A stretch of DNA of 22,788 bases from Lachnospiraceae bacterium UBA1201 (GTDB lineage Bacteria; Bacillota; Clostridia; Lachnospirales; Lachnospiraceae), in NCBI GenBank assembly GCA_002309675.1, contig DBXX01000045.1, positions 33,428 to 56,215 on the forward strand, written 5' to 3'. The position numbers were made by a program, and so were the translations under genes. The notes under the pieces are model-generated. The model worked only from the letters and a program-made list of their open reading frames with translations. It was not told the origin of the DNA and did not search any database. This document shows, piece by piece, positions 15,247-22,738 of the stretch (the first letter of the stretch is position 1; every line of letters begins with the position of its first letter).

Positions 15247-15839
15247 AATACTACACCTGCTTTCTCTAAAGCTTCCTTCAGTTTTCCTCTGATGCGTAAA
15301 AGGGTTGTCGCAACATTGGCCTCTGACATGCCCATAGCTGCCGCGATCTCCTTCATCGAACTGCAGTACCAGTAGCGTCTGACGAAGAGCCGTCGGTTTT
15401 GCGCGGATAGTCCGGCCAGGAACGTATTCATAACGTCCCGGATCACCATATCATCTTCGATCTGCTCCGCCGAAGGGGCGATAGGATCTGCCACACATTC
15501 TTCCAGTTCTCCCAGGGCCAGATCGATCTCGCCGCCTCCCCGCTTGATTGCCATTTTACTATTCAGACGATTCAGCGAAAGATTGCGTATGATCTTCCCT
15601 ACAAAGAGTTTCAGGCTGTTCGGCCGTGTAGGCGGAATCTTATTCCAGCTCTGAAGCAGCGTATCGTTAAAGCACTCATCAGCCGTTTCTCTGTCATACA
15701 GTATATTCCAGGCTATAGTCCTGCAATAATTGCCGTATTTATCCGACGTCTCTACCAGTGCGATCTCGTTTCGCGCAAAGTACAATTCAATGATCTGTTC
15801 ATCTTTCATTTTGTTGATCAACCTTTCCCGGGAAAGCAT
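15243..15839 (-). CDS. ECF-type RNA polymerase sigma factor (paired with LRR anti-sigma candidate)
   Basis: Sigma-70 family factor with only regions 2 and 4. Region 2 includes DKYGNYCRTIAWNIL and the DRETADECFNDTLLQSWNKI helix, followed by the clostridial signature PTRPNSLKLFVGKIIRNLSL. Region 4 ends with the helix-turn-helix CSSMKEIAAAMGMSEANVAT. The gene overlaps the LRR transmembrane protein by ATGA, a usual sigma/anti-sigma arrangement. The longest start is at 15839 with a weak GAGG nearby; Met11 (15809) would give the usual family N-terminus MKDEQIIELYFARNE and cannot be excluded. A perfect 14-bp palindrome lies at the start region. Confidence 0.88.
   Translation of the reverse strand: MLSRERLINKMKDEQIIELYFARNEIALVETSDKYGNYCRTIAWNILYDRETADECFNDTLLQSWNKIPPTRPNSLKLFVGKIIRNLSLNRLNSKMAIKRGGGEIDLALGELEECVADPIAPSAEQIEDDMVIRDVMNTFLAGLSAQNRRLFVRRYWYCSSMKEIAAAMGMSEANVATTLLRIRGKLKEALEKAGVVL
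15823..15836. other. 14-bp perfect palindrome at the sigma gene start
   Basis: CTTTCCCGGGAAAG reads the same on both strands. It is coding if translation starts at 15839 and leader if it starts at Met11. It could be an operator or be chance in coding sequence. Confidence 0.3.
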
Positions 15840-15900
15840 GATGCCTCATGCCTTCACCTATATAGTTTGGTTTTATCCGGTTATATTACACACGAATTAC

Positions 15901-15943
15901 AAAAATAGATGCAACCTCGGGAAATCTCTTTCCAGGTTGCATC
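15901..15943 (-). terminator. Intrinsic terminator of the stand-alone ECF sigma gene
   Basis: Minus-strand stem GATGCAACCT/AGGTTGCATC, perfect over 10 bp, continuing into GGAAA/TTTCC around a short loop, followed by TATTTTTG. It starts about 22 nt after the sigma stop and shares GATGCAACCTCGG with the terminator at 12664-12712. Confidence 0.85.
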
Positions 15944-15965
15944 CTTAATCAGCATCCTATGAAAT

Positions 15966-16529
15966 TCATCCTGCGATATCGGCGCCGAAGCCTTCCTGCT
16001 CGAGAGTCTCGCGCAGGGCTCTCTTCCCACGCTCTACCAAATGATAGATTTGTTTCTTACTTTTTCCCATGACTCGCGCGGCTTCATCATGCGACATCTC
16101 TTCAAAATAGATCAGGGTCAATACGCGGCTGTAGTCGGCCGGTATCTTCTTCAGTCCATGATACAGCTGCCTCTTTTGCTCCTCCTGCAGGATCTGCAGC
16201 TCTGGCAGTTCCTGCTCCGCCCCCGGCGTCTCCTCATCGATCGGCGCTGCTTCGTATTTCCGCATCTTACGCAGATGCATCAGCGCCTGCTTCTTCCCGA
16301 TGGAAAACAGCCAAGTCTTAAACGCGCTGCGTCTGGAGAACAACGTTCTGCCCGCAGCGACCTGCGCAAAAGAGTCGATCATCAGCTCCTCCGCGTCATC
16401 CAGGTTATGAACGAACCCGTTAATAAACAGGAGCAGCCCCTCCTTATGCCGCTCGAAGAGCACACGGATATCGGCCTCATCCTGCCGCTTCAAATAGCGA
16501 TCATATAATTCTTCATCCGTCATGCTCAT
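15966..16529 (-). CDS. ECF-type sigma factor, stand-alone
   Basis: Sigma factor with regions 2 and 4 only. Region 2 runs from YLKRQDEADIRVLFERHKEG through HNLDDAEELMIDSFAQV to FKTWLFSIGKKQALMHLRK. Region 4 reads LKKIPADYSRVLTLIYFEEM, then the helix-turn-helix SHDEAARVMGKSKKQIYHLV. A TTG at 16535 gives a longer frame, but the SD AGAGGA (16539-16544) sits 9 nt before ATG 16529, which is preferred. The gene is followed by its own terminator, so no anti-sigma gene lies downstream. The single-pass protein gene just upstream (16628-17116) is the nearest membrane candidate, but shows no recognised anti-sigma motif. Confidence 0.87.
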   Translation of the reverse strand: MSMTDEELYDRYLKRQDEADIRVLFERHKEGLLLFINGFVHNLDDAEELMIDSFAQVAAGRTLFSRRSAFKTWLFSIGKKQALMHLRKMRKYEAAPIDEETPGAEQELPELQILQEEQKRQLYHGLKKIPADYSRVLTLIYFEEMSHDEAARVMGKSKKQIYHLVERGKRALRETLEQEGFGADIAG

Positions 16530-16570
16530 CGTCAACAGTCCTCTATACTACTTACTCAAACACACTATCC

Positions 16571-16576
16571 ATTATA
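16571..16576 (-). promoter_or_regulatory. Candidate -10 element before the stand-alone sigma gene
   Basis: TAGTATAAT on the minus strand, about 40 nt before the ATG. No good TTGACA-like box lies 16-18 nt upstream, so use of this promoter is uncertain. Confidence 0.35.
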
Positions 16577-16627
16577 CTACGAATTCGCAGAAAAATTATA
16601 AACAAAAAGCCGAAACATGGAAATTTC

Positions 16628-17116
16628 TCACTTCAGTTCAAATGTAAGATCTATTTCGAGATCCATCATCCCCGTAACTATTGTCGCGCTCTCGCCGATC
16701 TTGATCTCGAGGCTTTCCACTTGTCTCATCGATGGCCGCAAATAAAAACGCGTACTCTGGATCTTCAGCAGAACACTATCCTCATTTACCTGGTCTACCT
16801 TCACGACTCCGAATAGCGTTTTCATTTCCGTAACTTCATTCCCGTTTTCATCGGTAGAACGCGATATATAGGTATCATCATACAGAACCAATCCTTCTTT
16901 CAGGTCTTTATACTCAGTCACCACAGGATCCGCCTGTTTCTCCGCAAATCCTGACCACGTTTGTTGTGTAACCGTTAACACCAGTCCATCCTTAGATTTT
17001 CCGGAGAAAAAGACTATAAACACGACCAGCCCTATGGCAGAAGCCAGTATGATTCCGAAAAGAATAATTAATATTATCTTCAAGCCTCTACCCGAAGATG
17101 AATTCTCTTTTTCCAT
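16628..17116 (-). CDS. Small single-pass membrane protein of unknown function
   Basis: Unrecognised protein of 162 residues. A short polar Ser-rich head (MEKENSSSGRG) is followed by one strong hydrophobic helix (about 12-37) and an about 120-residue probably extracytoplasmic domain, predicted beta-rich from alternating hydrophobics, with no Cys in the soluble part. The start is ATG 17116, 5 nt after SD GGGAGGAG; a frame extending to 17143 has no comparable site. It lies 69 nt after thpR and 98 nt before the stand-alone sigma gene. It could be a lipid-independent surface protein or a partner of that sigma factor, but nothing in the sequence settles this. Confidence 0.75.
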   Translation of the reverse strand: MEKENSSSGRGLKIILIILFGIILASAIGLVVFIVFFSGKSKDGLVLTVTQQTWSGFAEKQADPVVTEYKDLKEGLVLYDDTYISRSTDENGNEVTEMKTLFGVVKVDQVNEDSVLLKIQSTRFYLRPSMRQVESLEIKIGESATIVTGMMDLEIDLTFELK

Positions 17117-17185
17117 AATCGCTCCTCCCGCAGGGGCCAACACACCCCCGTCTACTTCACCTTTCTCTCATTCTTCGCGTAAGCC

Positions 17186-17695
17186 CTAATACCCTACACT
17201 TCCGACCTCGCTGTATATCATCCCGTTTTTTCCGCGATCCGACCGCATGAGCGACACCTCCGTCGCGATCATGCTGCTCTCCGGCGGTTTCGGGATCGCT
17301 GCGCTTCTGCCGCCGGCAGAAGCATACTTTCGGGTCAATGTAATATGCGGCGAGAACTTCTTTCGGTCGAACGGAATGCCCCGCTCCGCCAGTTGATGCC
17401 GCAGCCTCTTAACATAATCCAGCAGCTGCGGATTATCTTTCAGCCCGATCCAAAACAGGTCGTCAAACCAGCCGACCCCGTCGAAGCGGATCTTCACCTG
17501 CTTAAACTCCACCTGCTCCATGGCCTCCAGCACCGCATCCGGATCATTATACTCTCCGATAAATGCCAGCGTGAGGTGCATGTTCTCCCGCGGGGTAAAC
17601 CGCCCCGTCACGCCCAGCTTCTTCAGCTCCTCCCGGTAACGCGTCAAAGCATCCAGGATCTTGTTATCAAATCGTATCGCTATAAACAGTCTCAT
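17186..17695 (-). CDS. thpR: RNA 2',3'-cyclic phosphodiesterase
   Basis: Cytoplasmic 2H phosphoesterase of the LigT/ThpR family, which opens 2',3'-cyclic phosphate ends of RNA to 2'-phosphate. Both catalytic H-x-T-x motifs are present: HLTL at residues 40-43 within ENMHLTLAFIGE, and HITL at 117-120 within FSPHITLTRKY. The start MRLFIAI and the length of 169 residues are normal for the family. The ATG lies 29 nt inside the end of the preceding gene with only a weak AGAAGA-type SD, so translation probably depends on coupling. Family assignment is strong; physiological substrate is unknown. Confidence 0.92.
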   Translation of the reverse strand: MRLFIAIRFDNKILDALTRYREELKKLGVTGRFTPRENMHLTLAFIGEYNDPDAVLEAMEQVEFKQVKIRFDGVGWFDDLFWIGLKDNPQLLDYVKRLRHQLAERGIPFDRKKFSPHITLTRKYASAGGRSAAIPKPPESSMIATEVSLMRSDRGKNGMIYSEVGSVGY

Positions 17696-18287
17696 TTTTC
17701 TTCTTTTGTCTTTTAAAAATGTAATTGAGGACCATCATCGCCATTCCTGATGCGATCACCAAGCACGCCCCACACAAAAAGACGTTGAAGCCGGGGCCCG
17801 GGGCGATGCGCCCACCCTCTTCTCTCATTTGTTTCTCGAAAACCAGCTCGACCTTTCCTTTATCGTGAAGATAAACGACCAGTCCGGCCGCAAGAAGCAG
17901 AACACCTACTACGATCTGTCGTATACCGCTGCTGTTTTTCTCAAAGAAGATCAACACCGCGCCCAGAAAGCATATGGTCAGTATAACGATCAAATCGACC
18001 ATCAAATCTGCTTCAGTCAACGTAACCAGTCGATCCACCTTCGGCATGGTGGTAAAAATCCCGTCATTGCGGTTTGCTTTTATCGTGAAAAACGATATAA
18101 ACAACGAGACAGCAACCAAAAACAGTCCTTCAGCAGAACACAGTAGCAGCATCCAGCGATACATCTTCTGCCTGAACTCCGTTAACTTCTGCTGCTTCAG
18201 TGACACGCTATCCAACGGCTCCCCGCACTTCGGGCAATGCGTTAAATCTACTGAGGGCAACTCAGCTCCACATGTTTTACAATTCAT
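17667..18287 (-). CDS. Zinc-ribbon membrane protein with four predicted helices
   Basis: Unknown function. An N-terminal zinc ribbon (Cys3, Cys6, Cys18, Cys21: CKTCG ... CPKCG) faces the cytoplasm in the likely topology. It is followed by helices at about 45-69, 95-115, 122-140 and 167-191 and a basic tail. SD AGGAGGTG lies 4 nt before the ATG. Its 3' end overlaps thpR by 29 nt and its start lies 32 nt after the 789-aa gene, so it is placed in the same transcript. Such ribbon-plus-helices proteins are common small orphans in Firmicutes; no specific role can be assigned. Confidence 0.8.
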   Translation of the reverse strand: MNCKTCGAELPSVDLTHCPKCGEPLDSVSLKQQKLTEFRQKMYRWMLLLCSAEGLFLVAVSLFISFFTIKANRNDGIFTTMPKVDRLVTLTEADLMVDLIVILTICFLGAVLIFFEKNSSGIRQIVVGVLLLAAGLVVYLHDKGKVELVFEKQMREEGGRIAPGPGFNVFLCGACLVIASGMAMMVLNYIFKRQKKKNETVYSDTI

Positions 18288-18319
18288 GGGGCACCTCCTG
18301 TTACTTTAATTCGATTCCC

Positions 18320-20689
18320 TTAGAACTTGAAGAATCCGAAAATAGCTTCGACGGGATTTTTGTCGTCGACAACCTTCATGGTCGGATCCGTTCTAAGCGA
18401 CTGAATCAATTCAATCATAGCCGACATATTAATTCTATCGTTTTCATAATCCGAACTGATCTGCAAACCGGCGTTATTCTTCAAAAGTTTGATCTCATCA
18501 TACGGGCGCGGCTCCTTCATCTTCCCCTTAACAATCTGAACCAAGCCTTCTGTGGTGAACAAAAGATCACTATCCGACTCTGCCCCATCATCCAGAATAG
18601 CAACCGTCTTACGCTGTAAAGTATGCTTATCCGGCACATTCTTAAGGTCAATGAAATACCGATCAAACTTCGGCTGGTTTCTCATCAAAAGTGTAACTCC
18701 AGCCTCCTCGTTTGTAATCTTCTCTTTATACTGAAGGATATTACTTGCTATCTCATCATATCGGGTATCTGTTTCAATGGTAGTCTTTCCATCGTCAATC
18801 AGTTCCACACCCAAATACTGCTTCTTCAGTTCAGGAACATCCACCATGTCATCCGATGAATCGTAGAGAACCTCGGGAGACTCAAAGCCTTCCTTGATGC
18901 AGAAATCCCGAAGATTTCCTTCAGCTTCATTCATGGATACGATATCTGTCTTCTGAGCGATGTACTCAGCAGATGCAGCTACTATCTTCTCAAAGAAACT
19001 GTCCGTATACGATCCGAATGAGATATCCAAAAGCTTATAATAATCCTCTTCTTCAAAATCATCTTTCGAGATCCTCGTTGCAATCTTCTTCAGTTTTTCA
19101 TGATCTGCGATCACCGCATTACTGATAACCATCAACAATGCATTCTCCTGCCCCTGAACGCAATTCAACAAATAGGATGCGTTCAACATGTCATTAAGAA
19201 CCGGCAAATAGTTATACGGATAGTCTGTTTCCTTCAGGTCATCAATATACGCATTCATGGTTCTCTTGTTTTTCAATTCAGCGCCATCAGCCTTTCGGTT
19301 CGCGTAGGCCGTCACTGATCCATTGAAATAATTATCCGAATACTGTTTCCTTTCCGGCACTGGGATACACTTATTAAAGAGGATCTCATATTTCCTGCGG
19401 AACTGTTCGATCACGATACCGAACTTTCGGGTCAATATCTTCTTCTGGTTATCGATAAACGAACTTTCGATCTCCGCAATTGCCGTTTCGCTACCACCCT
19501 CTAACAACTTCTGGTTCGGAAACGGATAGAGATACTTTTCATCCATTCTCTTCTCCAGATACTGATATCCTGCAACCGAAGTATTATCACCGTTCAAATA
19601 AGCACTGACATAATAGCGGCTCAACAACTGTGCATTCACAACTGCGTTGTAATTCTCGTTCACCAGACGACGGAACAACTGTGCTGCACTCTTCGCGTCA
19701 CCGATCTTCAGATAGGAAAATGCGCACAACTGAAGAACATCATTTGCATTTCCGGAGTAATCCAAGGCAAACTTGATCAGTTCATCTATCTTCTGTCTTT
19801 CCTCCGGAATATCAGTCCGAAGCAGGTCAATATACTCCAACGCACACGAAGAAGCCACTTGATTTTCGCGTAACAGGTCACATGCCTTAAATGACCGAAT
19901 AAATACTTCAAAGCACATCTTCGCAGCCTGGAAATAGAAATCCGACAGTTCACCTTCTGTCACCTTCCAAAGTTCATTGGCCGTGTTTCCAAAGAAATAC
20001 CAGAACGGCGGATAAGCGATGAACTTATCCTTAATCGAGTCGAGCCTCTCGTAACGGCGGAATGCGTCAGCATCCATCAGGATCTCGTTATACTGAGTCA
20101 CTTGGCGCTCGGTTAATCGATATTCGTCCGGGATATCATATGCATCTACGAGCCGCCATGCAGTATCAAAAAGTTCACGGCGCAAACCGTTGAACTGCTC
20201 GATGGCTGCTCGATGCAACTGCCACATCTCCTTTTCATAAGCGAACTGATTTTCCGCTTTCGTCTTACGATAATTCATGTAGCCTACACCGACTTGAGAA
20301 GCCAAGGACATGGCTAATGTGATTGGATTACCACCAGCCAAAATAAAACCAATATTTGGAATAGCGCTCCAAATGGCGTTTTTCATCTTGTTTTGATACT
20401 CACGGTCAATGAACTTCTTATCACCTTCCTGCATGCGGAAAAACGTAATCGTATCAAGCAGTTGCTTTAATACTTTCAACAACGCTTCGTCTTTCGGCAT
20501 TTGTTCTAAATTCAGGTTATTAAGAATTGTATCATACTCCTGCTCTAGGATTACAATATCATTATAATCAACGATCTGTGATACTGATACCGTACATAAA
20601 TTCAATGCATATGCAGTTTTAACTTTAGCATCGGCGAAATTAAAAACTCCTTTTTGGATTTGTTCGCTTAAACTGTTTTTTATTTCCAT
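18320..20689 (-). CDS. 789-aa protein of unknown function with hydrophobic insert and possible helical repeats
   Basis: Not recognised. Mostly alpha-helical, without a signal peptide. One Gly-rich hydrophobic stretch lies at about 107-137 (AIPNIGFILAGGNPITLAM) and could dip into or cross a membrane. Residues about 315-365 look like TPR-type helical pairs (VLQLCAFSYLKIGDAKSAAQ). The last about 120 residues contain LLFTTEGLVQIVKGK and a later EIKLLKNNAGLQI, reminiscent of small bacterial PH-like domains (weak call). SD AAGGGG lies 8 nt before the ATG, and the gene is 38 nt after the second EEP gene, so an operon with the two EEP genes is likely. Base composition is intermediate between those AT-rich genes and the GC-richer neighbours. 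Candidate roles such as membrane-associated scaffold or conflict-system effector are guesses. Confidence 0.7.
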   Translation of the reverse strand: MEIKNSLSEQIQKGVFNFADAKVKTAYALNLCTVSVSQIVDYNDIVILEQEYDTILNNLNLEQMPKDEALLKVLKQLLDTITFFRMQEGDKKFIDREYQNKMKNAIWSAIPNIGFILAGGNPITLAMSLASQVGVGYMNYRKTKAENQFAYEKEMWQLHRAAIEQFNGLRRELFDTAWRLVDAYDIPDEYRLTERQVTQYNEILMDADAFRRYERLDSIKDKFIAYPPFWYFFGNTANELWKVTEGELSDFYFQAAKMCFEVFIRSFKACDLLRENQVASSCALEYIDLLRTDIPEERQKIDELIKFALDYSGNANDVLQLCAFSYLKIGDAKSAAQLFRRLVNENYNAVVNAQLLSRYYVSAYLNGDNTSVAGYQYLEKRMDEKYLYPFPNQKLLEGGSETAIAEIESSFIDNQKKILTRKFGIVIEQFRRKYEILFNKCIPVPERKQYSDNYFNGSVTAYANRKADGAELKNKRTMNAYIDDLKETDYPYNYLPVLNDMLNASYLLNCVQGQENALLMVISNAVIADHEKLKKIATRISKDDFEEEDYYKLLDISFGSYTDSFFEKIVAASAEYIAQKTDIVSMNEAEGNLRDFCIKEGFESPEVLYDSSDDMVDVPELKKQYLGVELIDDGKTTIETDTRYDEIASNILQYKEKITNEEAGVTLLMRNQPKFDRYFIDLKNVPDKHTLQRKTVAILDDGAESDSDLLFTTEGLVQIVKGKMKEPRPYDEIKLLKNNAGLQISSDYENDRINMSAMIELIQSLRTDPTMKVVDDKNPVEAIFGFFKF

Positions 20690-20727
20690 AGCTTTATCCC
20701 CTTTTCTTACTTCTATGATTTCATCAA

Positions 20728-21723
20728 TTAGTTTCCTTTAAAATCAATGTAAATCTTGATAGGAACATGGTCTGATACTTCCTGTCTATATGTAGCCAGA
20801 TCATTATTATAATAATCGCCAACGGCGTCAACTCTCTGAGTTCGAATCCCAATACCATCAAATCGTACAACATCATAAGAAAAATGGTCATAATCTTTTG
20901 AATACAAATCCGAATCGAATTCCTGCGACTCTTCAGCATTGGACTCCTCATCAACATCATATTTTTCCGTTGAATCCAGGTCATCTTTAGGTCGTTTTAA
21001 GGAAGTCAATTCACTCTGAACAGTTCTGACAAGTTTAATTTTCTGAGCAAATAACCTGGTCAAAAGCCCGTTGGGTAACGCTGCTTCAAAAAAGCCACTA
21101 TCCCCCATTTCACTGTATAGTTTAGGGCTTTTTGTAATGCACATGTTATAATCTCCCATAAGAATGGTATATGCAGGGCGAAAATTCCCAAATCTATCAT
21201 CTGCTATATCCGGATAGATTTCCTCAGTTAATACTTTTAATTTTCTTCTTCTATACTCGGAAGCAGAAAGCTCTACCGACTTAGGTTTTGCAAACGCCAT
21301 ATGGGTTGTAATTAATCTCAACTCAAAAAATCCATTGTCAGATTCTTTGACGGGAACAAACCTTGCAACTAAAGGCGGTCGAACCAATTTATTCTTCGCC
21401 TTGTTTCGTTTATACAGTTCTCCGTCTTCTTCACCCACAAGTTTAAACTTTTCTTTTTTCCATATAAATGCATAGCCTTCTTTATATGTTTCCTCTTTTC
21501 CAGAAGACGCTTGCCAAATATAGTCGTATTTATCTTTTAAATGAGGCATAAGGAGGTTTTTAAGCGAAGAATCCGAGAACACTTCCTGTAGCGCTATAAT
21601 ATCAAATCTTTCATTTTTAATAATGTGAGCTATTTGTTTGTAGTTTTTCTTGGATTTGTCGTTACTTTCTCCCCTGAATTTATAAAGATTAAACGAACCT
21701 ATAATTATACTAATATCTCTCAC
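20728..21723 (-). CDS. EEP (endonuclease/exonuclease/phosphatase) superfamily protein, copy 1
   Basis: Metal-dependent phosphoesterase of the DNase I/ExoIII/sphingomyelinase superfamily; substrate unknown, and no signal peptide. All expected positions are present: Asn12 in GSFNLY, Glu47 in DIIALQEVF, His141 in TTHMAF, Asp191/Asn193 in MGDYN, Asp299 in RVDAV, and Asp318-His319 in SDHVPI. Between GDYN and the last motifs is an acidic, low-complexity insert (about 240-275) absent from the neighbouring paralog. The frame begins at a GTG (21723) that touches its own G-rich SD; an ATG at 21757, 2 nt after the previous stop, is out of frame by one base. Start therefore uncertain. AT-rich codon use contrasts with genes outside the cassette. 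Confidence 0.82.
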   Translation of the reverse strand: MRDISIIIGSFNLYKFRGESNDKSKKNYKQIAHIIKNERFDIIALQEVFSDSSLKNLLMPHLKDKYDYIWQASSGKEETYKEGYAFIWKKEKFKLVGEEDGELYKRNKAKNKLVRPPLVARFVPVKESDNGFFELRLITTHMAFAKPKSVELSASEYRRRKLKVLTEEIYPDIADDRFGNFRPAYTILMGDYNMCITKSPKLYSEMGDSGFFEAALPNGLLTRLFAQKIKLVRTVQSELTSLKRPKDDLDSTEKYDVDEESNAEESQEFDSDLYSKDYDHFSYDVVRFDGIGIRTQRVDAVGDYYNNDLATYRQEVSDHVPIKIYIDFKGN

Positions 21724-21759
21724 CCCCGTTAGTTTTCAGGTTCCTATAATCACTCATGT

Positions 21760-22692
21760 TTATGACCCTATTCCTAGTTCTATAATTATCGGAACATGAT
21801 TAGATACGCTCGCTCTATATTCTTCGAAATTCCCATTACAATAGTCTTTTACAGCATCTACACGCTCAACAGCCCAAGTTATACCATCTTTCCGAAGACT
21901 CTTTATATCGACTGTAAAATGATCATAATTCTGACTGTACGCATCGCTTTTGCTCTTTAAAGTAGTAAGTTCCTCTTGTAATGTTCTTATTTCTTGTTGC
22001 TCGCTAATATACTGTTCATTAAGATATGTATTAGGATCAATCTTGAGATTTTTTTCCTCTAAAGGGGATCTTCTGATATTCAGATTATAATCACCCATCG
22101 CAATAGTATATGCAGGGCGGAAATTACCATATTTTCTTAACATACTTATGTCTGGATATATTTCTTTTATCAAGCATTCGTATTCTTTTTTGCGCTTATC
22201 ATATTCGGTTTTATTATCTTTACCGCAGTGAATATGTACATTCAAAAGTCTAAACTCAAAATATCCACCATTTTTCGGTATTAGTCTCGCATACATTGGA
22301 ACACGCGAAAAAAACCTGTACTTTCCATCTTCCAGTGATGTTGGTTCAAATTCTTTTGAACCTAATGGGTCTCCACCTTCTGCCATTTCAAACATTCGGC
22401 TATTCCATATAATGGCATAGCCCTCACCACGATTATCCTTATTTTTTGTAGGATCTTTTGAATCCTTAGGTTGTACCCATTTCTTTTCCCAACCATTAAG
22501 ATAATTATTTACTAAATCATTAATCGGCTTTCCTTCGCTTAATATCTCTTGAAAGCACACGATATCGAGTTTTTCTTGCCTAATGAGATCTGAAATTACT
22601 TCGAACCCTTTATATCTTTGATTATTCTGGCTAAAATGATGATTCGAAAGATTATTCCAGTTAAACGAACCAATTCTATATACATGCTGCAT
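21760..22692 (-). CDS. EEP superfamily protein, copy 2, with SNH in place of SDH
   Basis: Paralog of the next gene, sharing FRPAYTI-x-MGDYN, YDHF and RVDAV-x-DY. Catalytic positions found: Asn11 (GSFN), Glu49 (DIVCFQEIL), His153 (NVHIHC), Asp201/Asn203 (MGDYN), Asp279 (RVDAV) and His299. The final motif is SNHVPI: Asn298 (codon AAT) stands where the family has Asp, a residue that helps bind metal. Activity may be reduced or changed. No signal peptide. A strong SD (AAGGGGGG) lies before ATG 22692. The end is 2 nt before an ATG at 21757, suggesting coupling to the next gene. The gene is AT-rich compared with the rest of the window. Substrate not predictable. Confidence 0.83.
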   Translation of the reverse strand: MQHVYRIGSFNWNNLSNHHFSQNNQRYKGFEVISDLIRQEKLDIVCFQEILSEGKPINDLVNNYLNGWEKKWVQPKDSKDPTKNKDNRGEGYAIIWNSRMFEMAEGGDPLGSKEFEPTSLEDGKYRFFSRVPMYARLIPKNGGYFEFRLLNVHIHCGKDNKTEYDKRKKEYECLIKEIYPDISMLRKYGNFRPAYTIAMGDYNLNIRRSPLEEKNLKIDPNTYLNEQYISEQQEIRTLQEELTTLKSKSDAYSQNYDHFTVDIKSLRKDGITWAVERVDAVKDYCNGNFEEYRASVSNHVPIIIELGIGS

Positions 22693-22738
22693 AATATCCC
22701 CCCTTTCTATAAATGTCCCTTAATCATCCACCCGCGGC

